64,000 nucleotides of DNA from Sorex araneus (GCF_027595985.1 NC_073302.1:9798966-9862965), one strand, 5' to 3'; positions 11,503-24,549 are shown, counted from the stretch's first letter. Numbers and translations are program-made. Notes: a model not told the origin generated them from the letters alone.

Positions 11503-12408
11503 GGGAAGCAATAGGAATCAGCAAAAGGCCAAGGGGCCACTCTTCAAAAAAATGAAGAGCGTATCATATAGCCAACAACTCTGAAAATAAGAGATCCAAA
11601 CTGCAACGTACACACTTGAAAGTGTGCCTTTCAAGGTGGCAGGGTGCAGGTGTGGGAGGTAAATGGAGGGAAACCTGGGGAAGGGCAGAGACACTGGTGA
11701 TGGGGTTAGGGCGGGAACATAATATGTCTAAAACGCAACTACGAATAATTGTATATCATGGTGCTGTAACAAAAAAATTAAGAAATAAAATGTTTTTTCC
11801 CTCTAGTGCCCTGGAGGGCAAGACTGTCTTTTTCTTCTTTAGTGGTATCTCAATTGCAGGAGTTGATGGGAATGTATTTTACTATTTGTGCCTCCAAATA
11901 ACATTCTCCAAAAAACATCCTCAATTTCTTGAGTCACCCACGTCGCTTGGAAACTCTACTCTGTTTCTTAGTTACCCGGGCGTCAAAGGAGCCCAAAGCA
12001 CCAAGCCTCAGCAGCTCAGGCAGCTCTCCACACGCTCAGGTGGAGCCTCACCCATGAGTGAATATATTCCTGGACATGTCATCCTTTTTACCACTAATAT
12101 TCCAAGACTAGAACAACACATTTTATATAGGTTAAAGTAACTTCTTTTTCATTCCTGCCAGTTATCATCTTTAACTCTTTCCCATTTCTAAACTCAACAA
12201 GCTGAAATACGGCACCATGAACTATAATCATTGCTATGAAAATCCCCCCAGTCAGTGAAATCTGTCTGAGAAATGTCAGAAGAATGTGACTGAGAATCCC
12301 AACCACTCTGACATGTGGGTGAAGACAGTTTCATCAGAACACTCAGAAGCCAGCGATACCATGTACAATAGCTTCCATGTTTTTAATAATATATATTTGA
12401 AAACGCAT

Positions 12409-13370
12409 TCATATTAAGTTATTGGAGCTACAAGACTTCATTCTGTTAACAAATAATTTTAGGGTCTGTTTTATATCTCTGTTTCTCAGGCTGTAGATGA
12501 AAGGGTTCAGCATGGGGGTGACTATCATATACATCACAGAAGCAGCTATGTCTTTATTACTGGAGATGGATGGTGAGGAGAAAAAATACACTTCTGCAAT
12601 TGTACCATAGAATAAAGACACCACAAGGAGATGGGAACCACAGGTGGAAAGGACTTTGAAGAATCTCTTAACAGAAGGATCCTTCAGCACAGAGGCCCAT
12701 ATCCAAATATAAGAGCCTACAATAGTGGCAAAAGGCAGGAAAACAATTATTCCAGTCTCAATGAAGATAAGCCATTCATTAACTGAGACATCTGAACAGC
12801 TCATCTTCAAGAGAACTGGGATTTCACAGAAGAAATGGGGGATGGTAATGTCATCACAAAAGGAAACTCGAATGAAGAGGAGGATGTGCAACAGAGAGCG
12901 GAGAGAACAGTAGATCCAGGATGCAGAAACTAAGGAGACACATTTCTCTTGCCTCATGATAGTGGCATAGTGAAGTGGGTGACAAATGGCCACATACCTG
13001 TCATAGGCCATCAATGTAAGAAGAAAGATGTCGACAGAAGCAAACCATATGTAAAAATACATCTGTGACACGCACCCTGCATAGGGGATGGACTTATGGA
13101 TGCTCTGCATGTCCATCAACATTTTGGGCACAGTGACAGATGAGTAGCATATGTCAGTAAGAGCCAAGTGGCTGAGGAAGAAGTACAAGGGGGTGTGGAG
13201 ACGAGAGTCCATCCAGATGAGCAGGTGATGAGCAGGTTCCCCAGCACCGTGGCCAGGTACATGACCAGGAATAAGGTGAAGAACAAACCCTGATGTTCTG
13301 GAGGTATAGGGAGTCCCAGAAGCAGAAATTCAGACACAGTGGTCCTATTACCTCTTTTCATGCTGCTCAT
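12409..13370 (-). pseudogene. Olfactory receptor pseudogene, family 1-like (copy A)
   Basis: A seven-transmembrane odorant receptor gene, single coding exon. The ATG at 13368-13370 opens [10 protein letters not shown], with an N-glycosylation site NRT, matching the starts of the two intact paralogues. After TM1 (...VLGNLLI) the frame breaks: between 13225 and 13226 one base present in both paralogues is missing, so the frame reads into an early stop. The remaining 267 codons (13212-12409) are fully open in the other frame and keep [16 protein letters not shown] (TM2), MAYDRYVAICHPLHY (TM3 end), the loop-2 cysteines, KVLSTCGSHL (TM6) and PMLNPFIYSLRN (TM7). A single lesion suggests very recent loss, an individual polymorphism or an assembly error. 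Confidence 0.9.
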
Positions 13371-13738
13371 GTTTCCGCTGGGAATGAAATGAAGAGAAAA
13401 CTCTATAACTTTTATAGCCATAACCTTACAATAATGCCATATTTATATGAAAGTGTTACATTGAAACAAGTCTCCTGTCTATTTCTCAAACCAGAGGATG
13501 CAAAAACCAGAGCCTGTACCATTCAGATGCCATTGATACATCACTTCACTATGACAAACAGATTTCCTTCTTAAACAGGAGGAAAATTTTCTTTTTCTCA
13601 GAAAAAAAAGCATCAAACTATATCTTTGTGTCCCATGTACTACATAAAGCTCTCTAGGAATAACACGGTCTCAGTGTTGAATGAGCGTTTACCTTGTGTC
13701 ATGCCTGGAAATCTTAGTAATTTCTATGATAACGTAAA

Positions 13739-13970
13739 GGTGGGATGGAGCGATAGCACAGCGGGTATGGTGTTTCCTTAGCACGGGGCCCACCAGGGTT
13801 AGATTCCTCCACGCCTTTTGGATAGCCCGGCATGCTACCGAGAGTGTCTCCCCCTGCACAACATTCCATATTCCAAAACCAGTAACAACATTTCTCACAA
13901 TGGAGATGTTACCAGCTCCAACTCGAGCAAATCCATGAGCAACAGGATTGCAGGGCCATGACAGTGACAA
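13739..13970 (+). mobile_element. SOR SINE (copy A)
   Basis: tRNA-like head 'gatggagcgatagcacagcggg', then the body with 'caaaaccagtaacaacatt' and the degenerate RTE-like tail ending near 'catgacagtgac'. It stands at the same place in copies B (31123) and C (62862). The flanking 'ctctctgaacactgcctggagtaagc' (14040 on) belongs to an older SINE body into which it may have inserted. Confidence 0.85.
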
Positions 13971-14324
13971 CATAAAGATATGGACATTCAGAGAGGTAGC
14001 ATGAATATCATACTGATGTTCAATACCAGTACCTCAGATGGCTCTCTGAACACTGCCTGGAGTAAGCCCAGGTACAGAAGGATGTGTCACAAAGTAAAAC
14101 AAAGCAAAATACCTGAACATCAGGAGATAACTTTCAACATTTACCTTTAATATTACGTGAAACTACATTGGGAGAGAATTACTACCCTGAAAATTATTTG
14201 ATCCTCCCTCGTCATAGATATCTAGGCAGTATTTTTTTACCAAAAATTATTATTAACATTAATAATAGTGGCAGATATTGATCCTTTATAGACACTATGC
14301 ACACATCATTCCAAGGGATTTATA

Positions 14325-14425
14325 TTACTTATCACTGTTATCCCTTGTTCATTATTTGCTCGAGGAGGCACCACTAACATTTCCATTGTGAGACTTGTAG
14401 TTACTGTTTTGTGCATAGTTTATGT
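14325..14425 (-). mobile_element. SOR SINE 3' fragment (copy A)
   Basis: Antisense tail 'tatcactgttatccc...tttgctcgaggaggcacca', then 'tgtgagacttgtagttactgtttt'. It stops before the head. The same fragment is in copies B (31682) and C (63435). Confidence 0.8.
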
Positions 14426-17400
14426 CCAATTTTATTTGTAAAACCTCAGCAGAGCATAAAAAAGAAGCATTTAATCCATTTTAATAACTGGGGACAGTAG
14501 ATATGTTATCTCAATTTGCAAAGTTACATCATTCATAAGTAAAATAGATGAAAATATATTATTTAGAAATAATACATCTTCTATACACTGTATATAATCC
14601 TCATAATTCTTTTTGTTATGGTAACCAGATATGTTTTATAATATCACTTTACTTCTAAATTTATGATATTTATAAATCATATAATCCCCAGTGTTTTGAA
14701 CATTTTAATTTTAAATAAATATTTATTTGGTGCTTTATGATATATAAGGCAACTTAAATGGTATATATGACAGCATTATTTCAAAGATATGAACAACCTG
14801 ATAATTTAGACATAAGTGGAAAAACCTTTGACCAAAGCTCTCTAATGGTAGACTTCAAACTCAATATTCCTTAGAAGCTCTAAGATTGAGGTTAGAATTG
14901 CCAAACAAATACTGCCAAGAATGAACCATACTGACCTTTGTATTCTGGTATAAGAGAGATGGACAAGTCCACTAGGAACCATTATATTACTTAGGGACAC
15001 TGACTATTTTGATTCGTGTCCACCTGGAATGACAGTGACTTGAGCCTTCCATCAAGGCCAGGATGCTCATGGACATGTTCTGTGTATGTCCTCCCTGGAA
15101 GAAACTAGAAGAAAATTAGCAGACCATTGTGGGAGATTCTATGCAGGCAAGATCTCAGAAGACAGCTCAGCATGAGCTGGAAATGTCACGCTGTGTCCAA
15201 GATTGTGAGAAGGGCCTGTATAGGAGTTTTCTTAAATTCCTTAGCTTTTTTAACCTATGATTACTCAGACATTGCAGAAATCAGAATCTTGATGAGAATA
15301 ACACTTCAACAGTTGGGGAGAGATAAAGGTTATACTTCATCTTCTTTGAGAACTTAATGTATGCCAGGCATGATACTAAATAACTTGTGTACATTTTTCA
15401 TTTGAAGTTGTGATATTGTATTGTGATCAAATATTTACCCTTTAAAACTGGAAATTATTTCAGATACAGATATGTAAGTCTCAGCCTTCAGAGAATATCC
15501 TAATATTACCTATTGTGGCACTGGCACAGTAGGCATTATGTGATACATTCCTAGAGGTGGAAACTCACATGAACATATTTAATCAGTGCAGTAATGTAAT
15601 CACTATTGACAGTCCATTAGATATGCATTGGTGAGATAGGTGCTTCCTAGTCATTCACTTACACCACCGATACTCTGACAAAGACATGAGCAAATACAAA
15701 GAGTATAATAAATGAAAACTCAATAAGTCAATATTCAAGATCTCATATTACTAAGTGTTTTGAGCCTTTTTCTAATGTTTGTTTTTGGCAAATTTAGAAA
15801 ACTGCCCTCTGTAGCTGGAAACAAATTTGTTTGATGAGACATTACAGTCTCATATTTAAATATTAGATCTGCACACAGAGGACAATATGTAAGTCACTGA
15901 AGGAGAACAGAGCAGGTTTTAACCACACATCCCAAATCACACTCAGTACTGCTCTTCATGTACTTAATGGAAATTTATTTGTCTCTGTGTTGTCTGACCA
16001 ATGAGAGGAAAGAATCAAATCATGTATAGCAGGCATCTTCCACAGTCTACATCCATGTCCCGTCTTATCTCCTTGTGTTTTTCTCCATTTTCTTTTGTAT
16101 ATAAAGAGATATATCACACACATCCAACACAATTTTTGAAGAAACATGCAAATATTGACATCACACCAACAGGAATCAACACATAGACTCATACGCAAAT
16201 CACACATATTTCGAAACACACAGAGACACATATTGCTGTCCTGGAACTCACACCTCACTCCTCACTCTGTTCTCAGCACTCATGAGTAGCTCAGGTACCT
16301 TCCCATCCAGTTTCTGACTCACCACCTGCTATCATAGACATCAGCATAAAAAGAGTAGAAAGAAGCATCCATAAGCCCCTCACCTCCTGAACTTTCTGTT
16401 CTGATACCCAGAACGTTAAGAAGAGCACCACTTTATAGATCTTATGGAGAAGAGCAAGCCAATCTCCCTAAGCTCCTGGTTAAGAAAAGAAAGTAGAGTA
16501 ATTGCCTCCAGTCCAATCAGACCTTGGGGAATAGCCCGAGCAGAGGCTGGAGGAACTGAGCTGCTTGGGCCACCTGAGAGAAGGTCCCAGGTATCAGGGG
16601 CATCTTGGCTGTTCCCTGCCTGCTCAATTCAGGCCAAAACAGAAATCGCTGAGCTGCTCCAACACCAGCCAATGGGTTGGTAGCCAGGGCTGGATGCAGG
16701 ATCCAACATTCATTCACTGTTGACGCTACATAAGTAAAGTAACTTCCCCCATCCTTTGATTCAGCAGTTATAAAATTCAGAGTGTAAAAACTCAATCATC
16801 ATGAAGCTTTCATTAAGTATCAATGAAGTCAATCATGCTTAAGGACTCAGATGCATAACACATGCTCACTGTTGTTATCACTTTGTATATTCCAACAAAA
16901 GAATAATGCATATAGAATCCTTGATATTGCTACACAATGGGAGTGACTGAATCGCTCAGACAACTGGTTCCTATCACCCTCAGTTACATACTCCTACTTC
17001 CTTAATAAAGATCTAAGTATCTCTACAAATAGACATAGTTATGAGATACAAATATTCAGAAAATCAGTCCTTTGTATCTAACAGGCTTCCTCTAATCCTA
17101 ACATATAGTGATACATATCCCACATGTTGGAGGTCGGATTGGGCCACTTTCAGACTTACTGCAGAGAGATCATTTGCATATGACTCTTGGACCCTCCCTC
17201 TCCAAAAATAATTTCCTAATAGCACAGAAGATTAGCAACTTATTCTTCCCTCTCATACCTTATCACAGATTAGTACAATCCTGAAAATTTTAGTTGGGTT
17301 CAAATGAGGTCACGTTCTTTTAGTCTATTCAAGATTCTTTTAGTGTATACGAGCATACCTGTCGTCTCAATATTGATACCTGCCAAAGGTGTCCCTTCTT

Positions 17401-17570
17401 TCACCATTTTTTAATTGTTCAGCCAGGTAAAGAGAGAACTTATAAATATGAAAGTTTTTTCTTTCATATGTAGGCACAGGTAGGTTATTCAAATACCCAA
17501 GTCTGGAAATGATAATCTAAAATTAATTTTAAAAGACAAGTGAAAAATAATAGGATAATAGGAATTCAAA

Positions 17571-17790
17571 AAAAGTTGTTCAAGACAAGAAAAAGATATC
17601 AAGGGTATACAGAAGGAAAGGAAGAGGTCAATTTATCACTATTTGCAGGGAATTTGATACTATACTTAGAAAAGCCTAAAGACTCAACAGAAAAGCTCCA
17701 AGAAACAATAGGTCCATGTAGTAAAGTGGCAGGCTACAAAATCAACACCCCAAAATCCTTGGCTTTCTTATATATGAATACTGAATGAGA
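17571..17790 (+). mobile_element. LINE-1 ORF2 fragment (copy A)
   Basis: The frame gives KRYQGYTEGKEEVNLSLFAG then LILYLEKPKDSTEKL and YKINTPKSLAFLY, i.e. the RT catalytic region of L1 ORF2. Copy B has the same fragment with about 200 bp more on its 5' side (35395-35800), so copy A has lost its left part. Confidence 0.75.
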
Positions 17791-18479
17791 AGCGAGAATT
17801 TAAAGAGATTGTTAAGATGACCAAAATTGTTGGATGTTTAAGTGTTCCCGGAGTATCAACACAAAGAACATATAAACATTTAATCGTTTCACAACCTCCT
17901 GTGAGGCATCATGATGAGCATATTCGTGGAAATTCTCCATATTCAATGAATGAGAAGATTTTTCATTATCTCAACGCTACACAAGTCAGAACTGTGGACA
18001 TTTGAAGCTAAGGAACATTTCTATTTCATCAGGAAACGGGAGAATCGAAGTTAATAAAATGCAAGATATCAGCAATCTGATGAGCTGGTATTGGACAGAA
18101 ACGTAGGACCAAGTGCATAAGGGAACTGAGCTATAAGGACTTACAGGACATCAACTTTTATACTGCCAGTGGCTAATCTCCTATTATTTATTTTGGGGGA
18201 TTGATGCACAAGTGGTGATACCTAGAAAATACTCCTGGATTAATTCCTGTAAGTTCCTGGAGCATGTGCAGTGCTAGAAAGTGTACATGAACCTCCTCCA
18301 TAAGAAACGTCTGCTCCAGACCCTCAAGCCCCCTCCTAGACCCCTTTGGATGGAGGTGCTCTTCTTTTTTTGACTATTGCTAAAGACTTGTCAATTTACT
18401 TGTCATTTCAAAGAACCATCTCTTAATAAACTTCCTGTATTGGGTTTTTAAAAAATCTTTATTTTATAATGTTGAGTTT

Positions 18480-18850
18480 TGCTTTGATTTAAAGAAATTC
18501 TTAAAATATAAAGCTAGGTTATTTATTTATGGTTTTAGTTTTTTTCTGAGGAAGGACCTCATACTTTCAGCTTTACTGCATCCCAAAAGTTTAGGAAGCT
18601 CATTATGTTCATTTGCTGTGTCTCCAGGTTTTTCTCATTTTTCCTTTTTTTTATTAATCCAGTTATTGTTCAGGACCATGTTGCTTAATCTCCATATATT
18701 TCTGATCTCGTTAAGCATTTCTCTGATTAATTTTGAGTTTTGTACAATTATTCTTAAATATTGATATTAATTTATTTTTATTAAATTTATTGAAATTTTT
18801 TCCTGTCTCAACATAACATTTGTTCTTCAGAATTTTCCAGGTTTACTCGA
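18480..18850 (-). mobile_element. Old LINE-1 ORF2 fragment (copy A)
   Basis: Antisense reading resembles the L1 ORF2 linker ('WRLSNMVLNNNWI' in the copy B counterpart 36480-36850). Heavily mutated and shared by copies A and B, so older than the duplication. Confidence 0.6.
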
Positions 18851-19011
18851 GAAAAATGTGTACTCTTGCTTTAAAATCTTATGCGACACTATTTCAAAAG
18901 AGTATACACGTTTCGTTCTTTCATTTATATTTCAATTTCTACTGGTAACATAATAGCACAATGGTTTATACTGTTTTTCTCTAAGATATACATCTTGTTA
19001 ACAGTAGTCTG

Positions 19012-19262
19012 TTACTGTCACTGTCATCCTGTTGCTCATCAGTTTATGCGAGTGGGCACCAGTAACGCCTCCAGTGTGAGACTGGTTGTTACTGATTTTG
19101 GCATATCTAATTCGTCACGGGTAGCTTGCCAGGCTCTGCCATGAGGGCAAAATACTCTCGGTAGCTTGCCAGACTCTCCGAGAGGAGGGAGGAATCAAAC
19201 CCCAGTCCGCCACGTGCAAGATAAATACCGCCCCAGCTGTGTTATCGCTTCAACCCATCAGT
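19012..19262 (-). mobile_element. SOR SINE (copy A, right end)
   Basis: The antisense tail 'tgtcactgtcatcctgttgctcatcag' begins the element and the tRNA-like head 'tgtgttatcgcttcaaccc' ends it. The copy B counterpart is 37678-37935. Confidence 0.88.
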
Positions 19263-19747
19263 AGTACTAAGAATCCAAAATTTTTTTAAAATTTTTTATT
19301 GAGTCACCATGTGGAAAGTTACAAAGTTTTTAGGTTTAAGTCTCATCTATACAATGCTCGAACATCCATCCTTTCACCAGTGCACATATTCCACCACCAT
19401 GAATCACAGTATAGCTCCACCCAGTCCCCCACACCCCTAGCACCCCGCTACCCCCCCTTGCCTGTGTAACTGATGAATTTCACTTTACTTTCACTTTGAT
19501 TGCATTCAATATTTCAACAAAACTCACTATTATAGTTTGGAGAGTCTCCCCCCTAAAGTCAGACCTGCTGAAAAGGAAGCATTTGGAAATTTGTTTTCCA
19601 TTGCTGAGAATGGAGAGGTATGAGGTCGAGTGACCGCACCTAGTGGCCTCAGGTTTTAGGTTTCTGTATTTTAGTATTTTAGTAACTAAATCCAGGGAAA
19701 TATCTGCCAGAAATTGCATCATTGCAAACTTGCACTTCTCAATTACA

Positions 19748-22700
19748 TTATATTCCACATATGAGTGCAATATTTCTATGTTTGTCTCTTTCTTTTTGAC
19801 TCATTTCACTCAACATGATAATTTCCATGTTGATCCATTCATAAGCAAATTTCATGATTTCATATTTTCTGACAACTACATAGTATTCCATTGTGTATAC
19901 GTACCAGAGTTTCTTTAACCAGTCATCAGTTTTGGGGCACTTTGGTTTTTTCCAGATTCTGGCTATTGTAAAGAATGAACATAGAAATGCAGATGCCATC
20001 TGTACTATACCTTTTTGCCTCTTCGGGATATATTCCCAAGAGTGGTATTGATGGGTCAAATGGAAGTTCAATTTCTAATTTTTTGAGAACCGTCCATACT
20101 TTTTTCCAAAGGGCTGAACCAGTCGGCATTCCCACCAGCAGTGAAGAAGAGTCCCTTTCTCCCCACATCCACGCCAACACCGGTTGTTTTTGTTTTTGGA
20201 GATGTGGGCCAGTCTCTGTGGTGTGAGATGATATCTCATGGTTGTTTTGATCTGCATCTCCCTGATGATTAGTGATGTTGAACATTTTCTCATGTGCCTC
20301 TGAGCCATTTGGATTTCTTCTTTGGGAAAATTTCTGTTCATTTTATCACCCCATTTTTTGATCGGGTTGGCAGTTTTCTTCTTGTGCAGTTCAACCAGTG
20401 CATTTTATATCCTTGATATCAACCCCTTATCGGGTGGGTACTGCGTAAATATCCTTTCCCATTCTGTAGATTGTCTTTGTACTTTGGTCACTGTTTCTCT
20501 TGAGGTACAGAAGCTTCTTAGTTTGAGATAGTCCCATTTATTTATCTCCGTTTTGACCTGCTTGGCCAGTGACGTGTCAGCTTTGAAGATACCTTTGGCT
20601 TCAATGTTGTGGAGGGTTTTGCCGACCTTGTCCTCAATGTACCTTATGGTTTGTGGTCTGATGTTGAGGTCTTTAATGCATTTTGATCTGACTATCGTAC
20701 AAGGTGATAGGTGGAGGTCTAGGCCCATTTTTTTGCATGTAGCTGTCCAGTTTTGCCAGCACAATTTGTTAAACATGCTTTCCTTGCTCCACTTCACATC
20801 ACTTGCTCCCTTATCAAAGATTAGATGGTCATATACTTGGGGGGATGTGTCAGAGTATTCAACCCTGTTCCATTGGTCTGCTGCTCTGCCTTTGTTCCAG
20901 TACCAAGCTGTTTTAATGACTACCACTTTGTAGTAGAGTTGGAAGTTGGGGAGGTTGATTCCTCCCATTTTCTTTTCCCCAAGAACTGCTTTAGCTATTT
21001 GTGGGGGCTTATTGTTCCATATGAATTTCAGGAGCGCTTGCTCCATTTCTTTGAAGAATGACAAGGGTATCCCTATAGGGATCGCATTGAATTACTACAA
21101 TGCTTTGGGGAGAATTGCCATTTTGACAATATTAATTCTTCCAATCCATGAGCAGGGGATATTTTTCCATTTCCTCGTGTCTTCTTTTATTTCCTAAAGT
21201 AGCGTTTTGTAGTTTTCGTTGTACAAGTCCTTTACCTCCTTAGTTAAGCTGATTCCGAGGTATTTGATTTTTTGAGGCACAATTGTGAATGGGGTAGCTT
21301 TTATTATGTTGCTTTCTTCTCTCTCACTATTTGCATATAAGAAAGCCATGGACTTTTGGGTATTGATTTTATAACCTGCACTTTACTATACGAGTGTATT
21401 GTTTCTAGGAGTTTCTTGGTAGAGGTTTTAGGGTTTTCTAAGTATAATATCATATCATCAGCGAACAGTGAGAGATAGATTTCTTCCTTTCCTACCTAAA
21501 TACCCTTAATATCTTTTTCTTGCCTAATCGCAATTGCAAGAGCTTCCAGTACTATATTGAACAGAAGAGGAGAGCGTGGGCATCCTTGTCTTGTCCCTGT
21601 TCTCAGTGGGAGGGGTCTTAGATATTCCCCATTGAGAATTATGCTTTCTGTAGGCTTGTGGTAGATGGCTTTGATTATATTGAGGAAGGTCCCTTCTATA
21701 CACATTTTCGCGAGAGTTTTCATCATAAACGGGTGCTGGATCTTGTCAAAGGCTTTCTGCGTCTATTGATATGATTATATGATTTTTATCTTTTCTTTTG
21801 TTGATATGATGGATTATGTTGATTGTTTTCCGAATGTTAAACCATCCTTGCATCCCCAGGATGAATCCCACTTGGTCGTGGTGTATGATCTTTTTGATGA
21901 GTTGTTGAATTCTGTTTGCTAACATTTTGTTGAGAATCTTCGCATCTGTGTTCATCAGGGATATTGGCTTGTAGTTTTCTTTTTTTGTGGTGTCCTTGTT
22001 TGCTTTTGATATTAGGGAGATGGGAGCCTCATAGAAACTGTTTGGGAGAGTTTCTGTTTCTTCAATTTCCTGGAAAAGCTTGAGAAGAACTGGCAATAGG
22101 TCCTCTTTAAATGTTTGGAAGAATTCGCTAGTGAATCCGTCTGGGCCTGAGCTTTTGTTTTTGCGAAGACTTTTGATTACCGTTTCAATTTCCTTGACGT
22201 TAATAGGAATATGCATTAACTCCAGGTCTTCGTGGTTCAGCCTTGGGAGATTATAGGAATCCAGGAATTTATCCATTTCTTCTAGGTTCTCTTGTTTCGT
22301 GGCATACAGATTTTCAAAGTAGTCTCTGATTATCTTTTGAATTTCATTGGTTTCTGTTGCGATGTCCCCCTTTTCATTTCTGATTCGACTTATAAGTGTT
22401 CTCTCTCTCTCTATCTTTGTGAGTCTTGCTAGTGGTTTATCAATCTTATTTATTTTCTCAAAGAATAGGCTCTTGGTTTCATTGATCTTTCGAATTGTCT
22501 TTTGGGTTTCCCTGTTGTTAATTTCTGCTCTAAGTTTTATTATCTCTTTCCTTCTGCCACGCTTGGGCTCCTTTAGTTGGTTCTTTTCTAAGGTCTTGAG
22601 CTGTGAAGTCAAGTTTTTTTGCGGGCCCTTTCTTCCTTCCTTATATATGCTTGCAGAGCTATAAATTTTCTCCTTAAAACGGCTTTAGCTGTGTCTCACA

Positions 22701-23554
22701 GGTTCTGGTAGCTCGTGTCTTCATTCTCATTTGTTTCCAGGTAACTTTTGATTCCCTCCTTGATTTCCTTCTTGACCCACTCATTGTTCAACATTGAGCT
22801 GTTTAATTTCCAGGTGTTTGATTTATTATTCTGCATCTGTCCATGATTAACTTCTATTTTCAGTGCATCATGGTCTGAAAAAATAGTTGGTACAATGTCT
22901 ATTTTGTTGGTTCTGTTGAGGTATGTTCCGTGGCCCAGCGCATGGTCTATTCTGGAAAATGTTCCATGTGCACTGGAAAAGAATGTGTATTCCTTTTTTT
23001 TTGGATATAGAGCCCTGTATAGATCTATTAGACCTCTCTTTTCTATTTCTTCCTCTAAAGCCAGTATTTCCTTGGTGAGTTTTAATCTTCTTGATCTGTG
23101 CAGAGGAGACAGGGCAGTCTTGAAGTCTCCAACTACTATTGTGTTGCCCACAATGTCCTTCTTATGGTCTGTTAGAAGCTGTTGTAGGTATTTACCTGGC
23201 CACTCATTGGGTGCATACACGGTTAGGAGTGTGATTTCTTCCTGCTGTACATATCCCTTGATTAATAAAATGTGGCCTTCACTATCCCTTCTAATCTTTT
23301 TCAACCTGAAGTCTATGTTGTCTGATACTAGAAAAGCCACCCCAGCTTTTTTGAGGGAGTTGTTCGCTTGCAGAATTGTTTTCCATTCCTTTGACTTTGA
23401 GTCTGTGTTTGTTTTGGCTATTCAGATGTGTTTCTTGCAGGCAGCAGAATGTTGGGTTGAGTCTTTGAATCCATTTTGCCAGTCTGTGTCTCTTAATTGG
23501 TGAAATAAGACCATTGACATTGAGAGAGATTATTGTCATAGGGTTTTGTGCCAT
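19748..23554 (-). pseudogene. LINE-1 ORF2 (endonuclease, reverse transcriptase), frameshifted
   Basis: Starts MAQNPMTIISLNVNGL at 23554. The apurinic-type endonuclease domain follows (QETHLNSQNKH; VVGDFKTALSP; SDHDALKIE), then the RT domain ([45 protein letters not shown]) and the C-terminal Cys-rich part ([20 protein letters not shown]). The frame is broken into at least eight pieces, including breaks near 21735, 22690, 23310 and between 21065 and 21496. It ends ...IALICGI at 19748. The protein would nick target DNA and prime reverse transcription there; this copy cannot. Confidence 0.88.
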
Positions 23555-23597
23555 CTTTCTGTAAATGTTTGTTGTGCTTGTAGGGGTTTTTCTTGTC

Positions 23598-24549
23598 TTA
23601 TCGTAGCCCCTTTAGACCTTCTTTTAGGTTTGGTTTAGAGTCTATGAAGTTCCTGATTTGTTGTGGATCCCCCAAATAGTGTATAATTCCTTCGAGTTTG
23701 AATGATAGTTTGGCCGGATAAAGTATTCTTGGTGAGGCATTCATTTCATTGAGTTTTTTCACTATATCCCACCACTGCCTTTGAGCTTGAAGGGTTTCCT
23801 CCGATAGGTCTGCTGTGAACACAAGGGGTACTCCATTGTATGTGATTTCCTTCCTCGACCTTGCGACTTGCAGTAATGTGCCTCTATCTCTTATGTCCAT
23901 CATCCTAACTATGATATGTCTTGGAGTTTTTCTGTAAGGTTCTCTTTTAGCTGGTATCCTTCTGTCTACTTGAATCTGGATGTCTGCATTGTCCAGCTCT
24001 GGGAACTTTTCAGCAATGATTTTTTTGACTGTGGCTGTTTCATTGGGCTTGGTTCCCTGTCCTTCTGGTAGTCCAATGATTCTAATGTTGTTCCTCTTGA
24101 ATTCATCCCCTAGGACTCTAATTCTCCCTAGAGCTATTTTGAGGTCTCTCCCCATTGATTGTTGTTGCCTATAGGCTGCCTGGAGCTGATCTTCAAGCTC
24201 ACTGATTCTGTCCTCTGCTGCAGTCATTGTATTGTTGAAGGACACCCACTGAGTTTTTTAATTCATCTACAGAATCCTTTACTTGTGGCATTTCCTTCTG
24301 TAGGTTTTTTCTTTCTGTTCTCATTTCTTCCTGTAATTTCTCAGCTGTCTGTTGTATCGTTTCTGTGAGGTCCTCCTTTAATGTGACGAATAGCTTGTCA
24401 AACTTTCGATTGAGTTGATTGAACATCTTGAGGATTTCACCTGTGAATTCTTTATAGGAGAGCTCCAGTTAGTAGGTAAGGTCTACTGATGCGTCAAGAC
24501 TCTTTTCTTCGTCCTCCCCTTGTGGCGGGGATTTGTGCTGTTTCTTCAT
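23598..24549 (-). pseudogene. LINE-1 ORF1 (RNA-binding coiled-coil protein), broken
   Basis: A MKKQHKSPPQGEDEEKSLDA start at 24549 is followed after about 26 codons by an in-frame stop in 'ccagttagtagg' (near 24470). The frame reopens through MFNQLNRKFDKLF (24426), a coiled coil, a shift near 24240, the RRM-like core (IIGLPEGQGTKPNE) and the C-terminal domain (ASPRILYPAKLSF). The same early stop is in the separate ORF1 fragment at 36898-37525, so the family may really start at the downstream Met. Confidence 0.8.

Larger units (their letters stand above)
696..19270. repeat. Segmental duplication, copy A (split by provirus)
   Basis: Starts at 'gaagttccagtgtctggtg' and matches copy B (26085-37965) almost collinearly. 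Part of it also matches copy C (54552-64000). Shared landmarks are the 'gacccctgttagacaag' block (9728), a LINE-1 3' fragment (10474), a solo LTR (11047), an OR gene (12409-13370) and two SINE pieces (13739, 14325). Without the 8-kb provirus the copy is about 10.6 kb. By eye the copies look roughly 90-96% identical, not measured. Stretches 696-1620, 9639-10470, 11503-12408, 14425-17570 and 17800-18475 are duplicated non-coding DNA in which I see no gene. Confidence 0.85.

Noticed and set aside
11616-12140. 174-codon plus-strand frame near the OR pseudogene
   Set aside because: No domain. The matching stretches of copies B (about 28990-29480) and C (about 60740-61220) do not keep the frame.
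13739-13770. True tRNA genes suggested by A/B-box-like heads
   Set aside because: All occurrences are SINE heads with SINE bodies, not paired tRNA cloverleafs with acceptor stems.
22895-23503. 202-codon plus-strand frame
   Set aside because: Antisense shadow of the LINE-1 ORF2 endonuclease domain.
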